Positions 21,571 to 32,573 of a stretch of 44,193 nt of DNA are shown here, piece after piece; positions within the stretch are counted from its first letter, which is position 1; every line of letters starts with the position of its first letter. The position numbers and the translations under genes are program-made. The DNA comes from Symmetrospora coprosmae (taxonomy: Eukaryota > Basidiomycota > Cystobasidiomycetes > Symmetrosporaceae), in contig VUYT01000060.1 of assembly GCA_008802785.1 (NCBI GenBank), positions 1-44,193 of the forward strand, written 5' to 3'. The notes below the pieces were generated by a model, which had not been told where the DNA came from, made no database searches, and was given only the letters and a program-made list of their open reading frames with translations.

Positions 21571-21886
21571 GAGGAGATCAGACAGCGCACTGGAATACAC
21601 TGCAGGAGAGCGTAGGTGGACCAGCCACACTACTTGTTTCCGCACGCGGCGGCGCAGGCTGGCTACATGTAAGAGGGTAGGACAGATGCTGGAGAGCGTG
21701 GATGCATCGGGCAGTATCAACGACAAGGGGAACTGCAGGAAGAGGTTCAAAGCGAGAAATGAAGATGTAGCTAGAGCGTTTCGGGTGGCAACAATCGGGC
21801 TCCGCGTCGACTTCGAAAGCCGAGTGCCGAGTGAGGAGCGGGCGACCGAGGCGGAGTATATGCAGTGAAGGCTGGAACGACGGAAG
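21571..21886. terminator. Convergent 3' region of the RWD and phosphatase genes
   Basis: A 316-nt gap between facing stop codons. No gene or clear motif seen. Confidence 0.4.
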
Positions 21887-24794
21887 CTACTGAGGGGTAA
21901 GAGGTGCGACAGGCACGACAGGGCTCTCGAAGAACTTGGATAAATCGGCCGAGAAGGTCTTTCGGTGATCCCGCTCCCTGGAGAGCGTGCCAAAGGCGAC
22001 AGTGTCCGGTTCTGCCGACCGGGAGATGCGCATGGCTGCAGCCATGGGTGAGAGCTGTTCTTCCACTCTGCGAGATGCCGAAAGAGGCGGCGTCGCGAGT
22101 GCCGCCTGGCGCTTAAAGGCACTCGGTGGGTGGCGGGCATCGCTCCGACCTTCAGGAGTGGTCAAGCGGCTGTCGACCTCGCTTTCCGATGTCGACGATG
22201 GAGACAGATCGTCTGGGCTACTGCTGTCGCTGCTGGCCTTCTGCAGGGACAGCTGGCTGTCATAGTATGCCGAGTTGGTATATGAAGCTCCAGGCGGATT
22301 GGCACACGATTCTGCCAGCACGCGCTCGTACTGCACAAGCTGGGCCTGGAGGATGCCGAGACTTGCAGTCAGTATTCGCATTTCTGGGTATGCCTCCTTG
22401 CGGCCGTGCAGGCTCACCAGTAGCCCGATATTTGGTGCAACCCATCTGCTCTTGCTCCTCACATACGTGTAGCTGTCATGCATCGTCCTGACGTCTGCGA
22501 GAACGTCCTCATTGCCCTTCAGTGCCTGGCGAAGGCAGTACCCTATCATCAGGGTGGCAGAGCGCGACACGCCCAGCTGGCAGTGCACCAGACACCTCCC
22601 GCCGTTCTGGCGGGCCCGGTCAACTGTCTCGCAGATGCTGTAGGTCTCAAAATGCGTGGCAATGTCGTCCTCGTCGTGACCCCAAGGCAGCTTGGTGTAC
22701 TCGAGGGCGGGCCGTCCGCTCGAGCGATTCGAAGGGAACTGGCGGAACAGGTAGCCTGTATGAGCGGGCGCTGCTCGACGGGTCGAGAGAGGCTGCACGG
22801 GCGGTAGAGGCGTAGCAACTCCAATGCTGCTGGCAAGATCTGGACCGCTCCCCGGGTGCAGGAGCGAAGGCGAAGTCGTCTTCTTGGCCGATAGACGGGC
22901 AGCAGATCCAACGACGGTCTCGGGCGACACCTCCCTGAAACGTTGCTGGAGATTTGGCGTACTCGCCGTGGGCCTGACGAGGAGTGGCCGGGCAGGCGGC
23001 ATGGGGCCGTGCCGAGAGGCAGCGCTATCGCGTCGGGCGTCACAGCTGGATGGCGCTGCGATGCGATTTTGCCATGCCCTTTCACCAGAGCCACTGCACA
23101 GTCTTTCGATCTCCTGCTTGCTGTCGGACGTAGAAGAGAACGTCGAAGCCGACGTGGAAGAAGCTGAGTCGTCTTCTTCGCTCCTGGCGTCCTTCTCGTC
23201 CGTGTCCTCAGGTGTGACATCCTCCGTGAGCCAGGGGCAGGCGACCTCCTTTGCCACGCACAAGACAGTAGAGATGCCAAGTGCGCGCAGGCAAGTCGGG
23301 TCTTTGGCGTTCTGCTCCGAGCCCAGGAACAGGCCGGGCAGGATCTCCTTTGGCCCGTTCTGGTAGGGAAAGTCCTCGAGCGCTTCGAGCGAGTCGACAT
23401 CTGCTGGAGCACCGGCCTCGCGGTTCCGTGCGACAAGGTTCTCCACGATCAAGGGTGCCGCCGGACGATTGGGCCGCGCTCCTGCCCCTGCGCCAGGCGT
23501 TGGCGGCGGCTGGTCTGTGAATCCGGAGCCGGCGGCTTGCGTGTTGATGGACAGGCATAAGCGGGTCGCCTTGACGTTCAGGCGGGGCAGGGAGGTGCGC
23601 CGCTTCATCGTAATGTCGCCTTGCAAGGATGACTACGGTTTTCGTCCAGTCAAAATCAGCCTGGCGTCCCAGCCATTCAGACTAAGCAAGCTTCTCACCT
23701 TCAGTTCCTCTCGCTTTTCGACGTCAATCATCTCCTCGTCATTGTTATCCGTGTTGATCAGCAGCCGGGGAGTAGGCGGGCAGGAGCGTGTCTCGCTGAG
23801 GTCCAGGGTGCCGGGCGAGTGCGGTGGCTCAGTAAGGAGGTGGAGGCCGCTTCTGCTCGTGGCACTCGCGGCCGCCGTCCCTGATCCCTCGGTAGGGACA
23901 TGCAGGAAGAGGTGCTTTGCGTTCCGCTGGCGTCGGTTGCTGAAGGACGGGACGGGCGACACGGGCGTTTTGGGGTGGGACAGCGAGAGGGTGGGCGGGA
24001 TGCACGGCGCGGCTGCTATGTGAGCTATTGGCGAGAGCAGTGGGCGCGGTTGCCCCGCCTTGGCCAAAGCTGATGTAGGTGCAACACTGCCTGCTTCTTC
24101 CGACTTTCCAAGCGTCATCTGGCACGTGTAGCCTTCGTCTGGCCCGAGGTCCGGCAGGGCGAGCTTGAGGACGGGCTTTAGCTTGTGCAGCTTGGGGGTG
24201 GTGTTTGCCTGTCTGGGCGGCAGTACGGGCACGGCAAAGGTGCCGGCGTCGGCTGCGGCTGTTGCAGGTCCCTTTTCCTGGTCTGCACGGCGGGACGTCG
24301 GGATGCGAGGTGGGGATGCGGGGGCGTTGGCGATATCGATACGGTCTGGATGTGACGACGCAAAGAAGGCCGTCTTGTATGCTGGTGCACTCAGAGGTGG
24401 CTGTATACGCGCGCGTGTCAGGGCGAGAGCTTTGGGTCAGTTTGCCCGGGCTTCCCTTGCGCACAATGTCAAGACAGCGGGGTTTGCCCACCTTGCAACA
24501 ATCAAAGTCGACCATGCTGCTGTCGTTGATGATCTCCATCTCTGGTGATGTGGGAGCGCTCTGCACGGCTCTGGCAGGGTTGGCACCCTGGGGACGCGCT
24601 CCTACTGCACGCCTGCGCAGCGCCTTGCCGCGACAGCGATGGCGCTTGCTGCTCTTGTTCGCGGTGTCATGTGCGGTATCTGACACAGGCAGCAGCAGGT
24701 GCTCGTGATAAAGGTCGTGTATGGAGCGTTTGGGGCGCAGTGCGTTGCTGTGAGTGCAGCCCTGGCCATAGAAGCCGGCGTTGATGTGATCCAT
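21887..24794 (-). CDS. Dual-specificity protein phosphatase (MAPK-phosphatase-like, Msg5/Pmp1 type)
   Basis: Likely dephosphorylates phospho-Tyr/Thr of a MAP kinase. Minus-strand exons 24794-24492, 24400-23699 and 23632-21887, all phase 0, give 916 residues. The active site VHCQLGVSRSATL (HCxxGxSRS) puts the nucleophile near Cys686; the general-acid region is LPWGHDEDDI just upstream. The domain starts at about 429 with PKEILPGLFLGSEQNA and LGISTVLCVAKE, but about 170 Ser-rich residues are inserted before EYTKLPWGHDED. A basic-hydrophobic stretch at about 171-183 (KLHKLKPVLKLAL) fits a MAPK docking D-motif. The C-terminal 150 residues are Ser/Pro-rich. The start MDHINAGFYG was chosen as the first ATG after a non-conserved stretch; an upstream extension is possible. 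The exact orthologue is not assigned. Confidence 0.88.
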
Positions 24795-26114
24795 GGGCGT
24801 GGAGTCAGTTGCGGTCGACAGCGACTGCTGCTTGTCGAGGGAGGAAAGCCCCAGCCAGAGTCCTTTCAGATGACAGGCTGTCTCTCTCTGTGTGGCTCTC
24901 GTGCGTTGCCTTCTCGACGTTGTCGCCGTCACCGTCGCCGTTGCCGCCCCCCTTTGAGGGATGCGTGCCGTCTCTCTCCCGGTGAGATTCGGAGGACCAC
25001 AGGCTGGCAGGACAGAGGCACTCTGCAGTATACAGTTGGTGTGACAGCCGTGCACGATGGCAGCGTGGCCGTCGGTCGACGACAGCCCAGTGTTGGGCTG
25101 CTGCGCTGCTGCTCAACCTCCTCGGGGCGGTGCTGCGAGACTGCGCTGAGCTGGGAAGGCCACGACGCCGAGCGGCTTGAAGTGACGAAAGGGGGAGATC
25201 CAGCTCCTTTCTCTCTCTGTTCTCTATCTCTCTGTGTCCTCCTGCTGCTGCTGCTGCTGCGATGATATACGTGCAAGCGTCGGTCAGAGCGAAGCAGAGG
25301 AGAAGCGCACCGAGGGAGCAACAAAAGCGCGCTGCACGGCGACATTGACGCGTAAAGGGCCACTGGGAGGCAACAATTGACACTGGAAGGAAGGAACGGC
25401 AGGAACGATGATGGGGACCAGGCTATCCTTCCTACAGAATGTCTACGCATCCCTGAGCTGTACCTGATCGCACCTCACCCCAAAGCCGCTTGTACTGCGC
25501 TGGCCTGTGCAGGGTGTCGCGTCGGTCCGAGTCGCCTCGCCGCGTCTGGCAGGGAGACTTCTTCACCTGGATGACTGCAAGACGCCTGCATCACGCATGA
25601 GCGGGATATGAGCGCTCGCGAGGGAAGTGGACGTGGCTCTCACATGGCTTGGGCGGAGGGCGGAACGCCGTCCAGGACCCTGACGCCAGGCACTGGGATA
25701 GGAAGTGGAGATCACACCTGAGAGCGTGTCGACAACTGTCAGCGTGTCAATCCATCCGTCAGTGCAAGCCATTCACTGGCCAGTCAGTCTATCGTGTTTG
25801 GATGCTCCTGTCAGCTTCAGTATCAGTGTCCGTGGCATTGAGCAGACGACGGGAGGGAGGTGCCACTCTTTCCCGGACATCAATTGCGAGCTGCACGGTA
25901 TGCTTGTGATATTAGCGACAGGCAATGCAGTGAATTGCGCAAAGCGAGGTCGCACTGACCTAGTCGCAATTCGCAGTCGTCGTCGTAAAGGGGACAATGC
26001 TTCCTCAGAATGGGCCATCCACATCCATTCGCACTGACCACTGACATCCCTCTCCTCATCTCCGTCCATTCACCCTCAGGCCGTCCACTCTGGCAGTGAG
26101 CGTGCCGCGTGAGA
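24795..26114. promoter_or_regulatory. Long divergent intergenic region
   Basis: 1.3 kb between two divergent starts (the phosphatase on minus, the seven-span protein on plus). It holds a pure CTG tract at 25241-25260 next to TCTC-rich sequence, and a GTC/GTTG-rich tract near 24915-24945. I see no convincing gene; all open frames are short and unspliced pieces do not match anything. An unusually large shared promoter is the simplest reading. Confidence 0.5.
25241..25260. repeat. (CTG)n microsatellite
   Basis: Six to seven CTG units in the divergent intergenic region, adjoining a TCTC-rich stretch. Confidence 0.8.
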
Positions 26115-27912
26115 ATGCCCACTTTCATTCAGCTCGTCTCCGTCCTCGTCCTCCTTTTCTTGACCCTCGCCCTGACCTCGAGCTCCGCCGCCGTCGCGGC
26201 CACTCCGACGCCTGGTCTGGACAACACGTCCGACCTCTCGCAAGTCTCGGAAAGCACCACAAACATCTACTCTGCACTGAGAGAGTCGGCCAGACTCTCG
26301 CTCTTCCCCGACATCCCTTCATCCTTCTGCAAGCAACTCTGGGCTCTGGCCGCCGTCTGTGCTCCGGCTTGCCTCGTCTCGCTCGCCTCTCTGGCGCTCG
26401 CGGCAAGGAAGGGGGAACTCCACTTTGTCCATCGCATCGAGAGCACCCGCAGCGTAGTAGACTCGGGCGCATTCTGGGTCCCGTCCTGGACCTCCATCTT
26501 CCCCCTGTGCATCGCCCTCCACTCGGGCCTCGCTCAGGGCTACATCGCGTCCACCCTCGCCATCGACCGCAACAAGGATCACGCGGCGGAAGCAGAGGAC
26601 CAGGTCAACTACATCCTGTGGCAGACCTGCATCTGGCTACCCCTGTGGTTCGCCGGGTACTCGCTCGTCTGGCACATGGTCTTCACCGCAGACACGACCC
26701 GCCTGGCATCGTCGCACTTTGTCAGCTCGCAGGACGGGCCATCGCAGCGCACCCCAGGCATCGTCGCCTTCCTCCCCTCACCCCGCGTCACCAACGCCCT
26801 CCTCTGGTCCCTCCCTCTCGTCGTAGCGCTCGTCACCGTAATCCCGTTTGCCCTCGCCAACAAGGCCTACAACCACCTCTTTTACGCCTGGCAGAGCTAC
26901 GATGCGACCGCTGCTGATGCCGCAGAGGACTTTACGGGGCTCGTCAATCCGAGGATCAATCGGCGCCTCGCCAACCTCATGGACATCATCCTCGACGAGC
27001 GCGACGAGACCGTCAGGCTCGTCCGCGGAGGGTACATTGCCTATGTGTTTTTCGGTGCTCTGCTCTTCCTGGTAAGCGCTCGCTCGCAGGGTCTAAGCAG
27101 CATCTCTGCGCGGCAAAGACCCAGACCCGAGCCTGAATCGTCAGCCAGCACGCTGACGCCTCCGTCTGCCTGACCGATGACGCAGGCCTCCTTCGCCCTT
27201 CTCCTCGTCATGTCGCGTGTCCTCGATCGCCAGCTGCGCAGCCTTGCGGCAGCCGCAATCCGCGAGGAGGCCGGAGAGGTCGCCCGCGTCGCGCCAAGCT
27301 ACGCCGAGCGGCACACAGCGATGAAGGCGTACATGGTCAGTCGCGCGGGCGGAGCCGCCTGCCCTGCTCGCACTGTCGGTTCCACTGACTGATGCAAGCT
27401 GGCTGCACCCGCCACAGCGGTCCTTCCTCCTCGTCGCCGGGAGCGTCTTCCTCGTCTCTGGCCTGTACACGGGCATCAGCCTGTCCATTGCCATTCAGCC
27501 GGCCAACCCAGAGGCAGGCGACCCGAAGCACGCCACGTCCTCTCGGATCCTTGCGGGCCTGTGGACGTTTGCCGTGCTCGGTACATGCGCAACGGCTGCA
27601 ACCCTGCACCAGACCTGCTCGGCCAACTCTACTGGCTCTACCGCTGTGCGGTCGCCCGCGCAGGCGCAGACGCAAGCGGGAGGACCAACCGTCGAAATGC
27701 GCGAAGCGACGAGCGCATTGCGCGGTCTGCGACCGCTGACTGTCGTCCTGCTTGGCGGCAACAGAGTCGGCTTGGGCAGCGGCAAAGAGGGCAGCATCCG
27801 CCTGAAGAGTTCAGACAGCTTTGGGTCGCGTAGCGGGTACTCGACCAGCGCGCTGCAAAAGGAGGCCATCATGGAGATGGACGAGAATGACGGGCATAGA
27901 CCTGGTGCTTAA
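26115..27912 (+). CDS. Orphan membrane protein with signal peptide and seven predicted spans
   Basis: Exons 26115-27071, 27186-27335 and 27418-27912, all phase 0, give 533 residues. A signal peptide covers about residues 1-29 (VLVLLFLTLALTSSSAAVAA). Then seven hydrophobic spans can be counted: LWALAAVCAPACLVSLASLA, IFPLCIALHSGLAQGYIAS, ILWQTCIWLPLWFAGYSLVW, LWSLPLVVALVTVIPFALA, YIAYVFFGALLFL joined to ASFALLLVMS, FLLVAGSVFLVSGLYTGISL and LAGLWTFAVLGTCATAATL. A polar tail of about 110 residues ends the protein. The architecture is receptor-like, but I do not recognise a GPCR class, and the count is by eye. A transporter or scaffold is equally possible. Confidence 0.78.
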
Positions 27913-28138
27913 GAGTGATCATCAGTGCTCCTCAGCGAGACAGGTCTCCTTCACTATACTCCACGCCAGCCTTCGCTGCAGCTCCGCTCTGGCAGCGGGT
28001 TGTAAGTCAGTACATATTATATCATAGCACATATCATTAGCATGTTTGGCTGTGCCCGATGGCTGCCTGATCTCGAATGCACTGAAGTCAGACGAACGTG
28101 CTCAAAACTCCGACAGCGCGACAGCCTGTCCGTCGCGG
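27913..28138. other. 3' region after the seven-span gene
   Basis: AT-richer sequence (TACATATTATATCATAGCACATATC near 28012-28036, given here only as its position range and AT character) that probably holds the 3' ends of two convergent genes. No coding feature seen. Confidence 0.35.
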
Positions 28139-29294
28139 TCAGCCTGAGGACGTCGTTGCAGATAGAGGCACGATACGGAGCGCTGTCAGGACCGACAGGA
28201 ACAAGATGCTGAGCCGCAGATAAGCGACGCGATGTGATGTGCTGTGCAAGTTGCGACGAGGGAGCGAGGCATGCCAAATTCGGGTGTGAGCCGATCCGTG
28301 TGAAGTTGGTGAGTTGGAACCCTGTGGGTCTTCTCCGCCCGCCCCGCATCTGCCTAAGCGATCCAAGCTTCCCCGCTCCCGAAGGGCACGCGTTACGTAC
28401 GTACTCGAGTACGGCGACAGTTCGTCCTCGTCTGCATCGTCATGACTCTGCCTGGACAAGTCGCTGTGGCTCGCTGCGATTGGAGGATCCGGAGAGCCGT
28501 GGTCGAGACTCTGCTATCGGGCTTCCTCGCTTCTCTCAGGCTCCCAATAGCGTACCGTAGCCTCGTTCGTCCGGTGCGGATGGGCCCAGTGAGCTTAGCT
28601 CGAAGCGCGCGCGCGCGGTGTGCGGACCTGGTTGGGAGATATGGCATGATAGCCGTAGCCGGTATGCCTGCAGCGATTGCGCACCGCCCGCTGGCTTGAC
28701 TATATGTACATGGACCCGGTACGGCAAGTGTGCGTGTTGAGCGAGGGGAGAGCCTTGACGGGGCTGGTCGATGTCGGAATACTTGGGCGACGTCTGGCAG
28801 GCACGCGACTTACACAGCCCGGGAGGCATCCAGAAGGGATCAGACAGCGTCGGAGGTGTCATTAGCGCATGGCCCGGTCCCTCTGATATCCGGTCGGCGT
28901 GGGTGGTGGGGCCGTCAAGGCATTCTGCAGCGCTTGCAATCCAACTTGCATCGCCTGCACCATCCCTCGCACTGTGTGTGCGGGCAGGCAGTTTTCTCCG
29001 GATCCTCCTCGGGGGTCGGGGTTGCGTCGCGCGGGCACTTCGTCAGGACGAGCACCGAAAAAGCAACGGGGCTACCGGAAGGGCACTGGCAAGCGAGAGG
29101 GGGCACTAGGCTCTGCTCTGCGACGATACCATAGTACATCGCAGCACGATCCGTCTTACCCGAGGTACCTGTCAGTGTGTCTGTCTCGTCTGTGCCTGTG
29201 AGTGCTCGCTGCAGTCCCTCCTCCTTCGATCGCACCGAGTGTCGGTTCCGCCTCGCGGGGAGCCCGCCCGCGAGCTTGAGAAGCTGTCAGACAT
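28139..29294 (-). CDS. Probable multi-exon gene, model unresolved
   Basis: Coding potential is clear but the exact structure is not. A likely start is the ATG at 29294 (MSDSFSSSRAGSPRGG), divergent to the cold-shock gene. An open frame from about 29040 down reads DGPTTHADRISEGPGHALMT and PPTLSDPFWMPPG and stops at a strong donor (GTAAGT, 28813-28808). The exon at 28667 continues in phase as IPATAIMPYLPT. From there two phase-consistent endings exist. One uses exons 28667-28556, 28508-28401 and 28241-28139 and ends in SHDDADEDELSPYSS plus a hydrophobic C-terminus (LRLSILFLSVLTALRIV). The other ends at 28440 after PRLSGSSNRSEPQRLVQ but needs 34- and 45-nt introns, so I favour the first. The 5' half is not joined convincingly. 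I do not recognise the protein. Confidence 0.35.
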
Positions 29295-29597
29295 TCTGAG
29301 CGAAGAGCGGAAGAGACGGAGACGAAGGGCGGAGGTTCGACGGAGCTTCTCGCGCAGGGCAAGGACAGACGCTGACTTCTTCGCTGGCTCGCCCTCGCTC
29401 CTACGGATCGCATTGCCCATCAGACCAGGAAGAAACACACGCCCGTTCTCCACGTCAGGAGCTCTCCTCTTCGACCCCAGAGTCCAGGGAGACGCGAGCA
29501 CGCGGGTTGGAAAACCCAAGAAGACGGAGAGTGAGAGAGAAAGAAGAGGGAGCACTTTCTTCTTCTTCGGCGAAGCGCAGAGGGAGAAGAGAACACG
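29295..29597. promoter_or_regulatory. Short divergent promoter and leader of the cold-shock gene
   Basis: About 300 nt between the putative minus-strand start at 29294 and the plus-strand ATG at 29598. The last 80 nt are purine-rich (GAGAGAGAAAGAAGAG-type), probably 5' leader. Confidence 0.4.
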
Positions 29598-31465
29598 ATG
29601 GCAGCGCCGTCTGGATACGAAGCAGTCGTCGGTCGCAGCGCAGCCAACGGCAGCAGTGGAGTGCCCCATCAGCCCGCAGCCAACGGAAGCCACAGGGGCT
29701 CGGTCGGCGCTGCTGCCTTAGGTCATCCAGCAGCAGACCAGCAGCAGCAGCAATTCCAGCAGCTCCAGCAGCAGCACGGGCAGAGCGCGAGCAGCATGCA
29801 GAACCACAGCCATCAGAGGAGCGCATCGGCTCTCTTCGATGCCTTTGCCAACCTCTCTGTCGGTCCACCGCCTTCGCACCCCTCTTCCTCCTCTTCTGCT
29901 CTGTCACCGCAGCCGGGACCAGCCCCTGGCACCATCCCCAGCTCTTCAACCTCGAATGGCCCTCCACGACACGCATCAGATCCGTACGCTTCAAAGCAGC
30001 AGCCGTCTCAGCATCCCAATGCGGCTGTCCCCGCCAACTTCGCCGTCCCGTCGTCCTCCTTCCTCGACCAGCAGTCCGCCCTCGACAACCTCGCCAGTCA
30101 CCTATCTGCACAACCCTCCATCCCCGCTGCGCAAAAGCGCAATCCAAATCCTGCAGTCCCTGCCATGTGGCCGAGACGCTCCGGCGTGGTAAAGTTCTTC
30201 AACAGCACCAAGGGTGAGCGATCTCGACCGCCGTTCAGGCGGATCTCTCGCAAGGCATCGAAGAAGCTTGCCTGACTTTCTCTCACTACAACACGCGCAG
30301 GCTTCGGCTTCATCTGGGATAACAATTCGAATGAGATCGGCGAGGTCGACATATTTGTGCACTGGACGACCATCCAGGGCGAGGCGCAATTCAAAAGTCT
30401 GGGCGAAGGCGAGATGGTCGAGTACGACCTTGGTCGCGGACCAAAGGTGAGGCTTTCCTTCCTGACGGGGAGGACCGTCAGTCGCCTTGGCTGAGATTCT
30501 TTGCGCGCCGTCGTCTTGCAGGGCTTCCAAGCTTTGAACGTCACCGGTCCTAATGGAGGGAGCGTTCAAGGTGACCCCATGGCGAGGATGCCCCTTGCGC
30601 TGGGCAGGTGCGTCGGCTTTGATCTCCTCCATATACCTCAGGAAGACCTCCGTCTGACTTCTTCTTGGGATTCGACAGGCTCCTCCCGCCATCTCGCTTC
30701 AACCCGATGGCTATGGGTCTCCGTGAGCCCGATGCTCATTCCCCTGAGACTGATGCTGGTATTGACGGAAAATTCAATCCCGTTTCAGCTATGCAAGCGT
30801 ATGGCCTGTCGCCATATGGACCACACCCGGCCGCCCACATCGATCCAGCTTTCGCGGCGCACTTCCTGCAGGCCGGGGGCAGATACATGCCTCACCCTCA
30901 GGCCGCCTTCTTCCCGATGCAGCCCAACCACGCTGCCGCCAGTCCGGCTCCCACATCCTCAGCTCAGACGTCTTTGGGCAATTACTCGAGCACTGCCAGT
31001 ACGCGCGAGCCATCCTCGACGCAAAGCGCAGCTTCAACCGCCGCTACGCATGGGACTGCTGCCGGATCCGCGTACGCACACTACCTTGCGGCTGCCAACG
31101 CGCAGCAGCCGTATCGCCAGCCCGTCAGTGGACCCGGATCGCCTGTCTACTCCTTCGACGCTCGGCAGCAGTCACAGGCGCCAGCCAGCGATGCCTACGG
31201 GACGTACGGTGGCGGCCTGCCTTCCGCTAACCGTGCCGGCACATACGGGCAGGCAGGAGGGCCGGTCAAGCACGGCCAAGGCCAGAGCCCTCTGACGTCG
31301 ACACTGTCGAGCACAGCCATTCACTACTTCGATGGCGGGCTAGGGTCGCAACAGCATCAGCAGAACGGGAGCTCGGGCGTAGAGTCACATACCAACGCGC
31401 AGAATCATCAAGATGCGCTGGCCTTCTTCGGCAACTCCGCAGCTTGGCGCAAGCAGACTCTCTAG
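29598..31465 (+). CDS. Cold-shock-domain RNA-binding protein with low-complexity flanks
   Basis: Single-stranded nucleic-acid binding protein, probably acting on mRNA in cytoplasmic granules. Exons 29598-30213, 30301-30446, 30522-30607 and 30679-31465, phases consistent, give 544 residues. The cold-shock domain lies at about 194-262: SGVVKFFNSTKGFGFIWDN contains RNP1 (KGFGFI), and DIFVHWTTI contains RNP2; FKSLGEGEMVEYDLGRGPKG and FQALNVTGPNGG complete the barrel. An intron splits the KG of RNP1. The N-terminus carries a Gln tract (DQQQQQFQQLQQQHGQ) and Ser/Pro-rich disorder. The C-terminus of about 280 residues is Ala/Ser/Gln/Tyr-rich, prion-like. Fungal cold-shock-domain proteins are uncommon, and a Gln-rich version suggests condensate formation; both remarks are inference. 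Confidence 0.93.
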
Positions 31466-32573
31466 GCGTAGCACGTCGGAACGGCACTAGCCCAATCTCG
31501 AGAATCAATCTCGAGAACCAAAATGGCCTTCGTATGGTCCTCCTAGCACCACAAATGCACAGCAATCGCCAATATCCACAAATCTCCTATTCTAAAGCTT
31601 TTCAAGGACAGCAAGCTCCTCTCACAAGATGTAGCGGAACACCAAGAACGCCAGTAGCCGTGCTTTCTTCAGCTCGTCAGTGAGAGAGTCACTGTGTATC
31701 GGTGTCGTCGGTACCTCAACAGCATCGCAGTAGCATTGGAAGCGCACAAAGAAAGCAAGGGCGATCCGATCAGACGCATCTTCACGTTACCCCACTTCGA
31801 ATCACCCTTTCTGGTCCCGGATCTCTCGGCTTCCGAATCGAATGGCAACAGCAACTTTCGCAGTATCTCTGTCTCTCTCCTTTCATCCTCGCATAATCAC
31901 CCTTTCGCTTGCAACCCCACGACTCGGCCCAGCCTGCGGGTTCACGTTGTGTTGTGACAGCATCCGGGCCATTCCATTTCCTCTGTGCTCTTCAATGCCT
32001 GTCTGCCTTCAATGCGTAATGCTACTTCCGTGCCCCTCAAGTCTTCTACATCCCGCTCATCTGCAGTCTGCATTGATCATGCGTCTTCGTTCGTACCATT
32101 GACCACAGGCATGAGCCAGTCTGACTCGAACAGCACAAGGGCTGAGTCTGCACTGATTCGGTCCGCCAGACCGTCATGCATTTTATCATCAGCTACGACA
32201 TGCTGCCATCCTTAGAGCGACTGGACAAAGGGAGCCAACTGCAACATCCGCGGCGCGTTGCTGCCCTGACCGCTGGCATACTCAAAAGGTGGCAGCATGG
32301 CCTCGAAAGCACCTCAATGCACCTGTCTACACCTATTGCTGGCTGTTTCGCCGTCTATGCCATGACGTGCCGCACCTCGGGCTGCCTGCAGGAGCACCGC
32401 CCAGACGCGGCCTTTGTGTCCGACATGTGGCGAATGCAGGCGGAGCTCTCTGTGCAGTTCCAGCGTGCCTGCGGTGTTGCGCATACGCCTCGGGCCTGCT
32501 CTGACAATGACTGCTGACGGGTCCTCCCGCTTCTGCCGACACTGATTCTGCTCTAACACAATCTGCGAATAGC
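31466..32573. other. 1.1-kb intergenic region without a supported gene
   Basis: The first 600 nt are AT-richer and probably include the cold-shock gene 3' UTR (AATCTCGAGAATCAATCTCGAG direct repeat near 31494-31517). A plus-strand frame at 32176-32517 (begins MHFIISYDMLPSLERLDKG) has no recognisable domain. It could be an upstream exon or short protein, but I do not annotate it. Confidence 0.4.

Noticed and set aside
22549-23436. A 295-codon open frame within the phosphatase gene, different frame
   Set aside because: The HCxxGxSRS active site and the conserved phosphatase sequence are in the other frame; this one is Arg/Ser/Pro-rich shadow caused by high GC.
23829-25055. A 408-codon minus-strand open frame overlapping the phosphatase 5' half
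   Set aside because: Only part of it (from 24794) coincides with phosphatase exon 1; after the GTGGGC donor it reads intron and the wrong frame of exon 2.
32176-32517. Plus-strand open frame beginning MHFIISYDML
   Set aside because: No domain, no splice link to the gene at 32574, and frame length expected by chance in GC-rich DNA; kept only as a remark in the intergenic entry.
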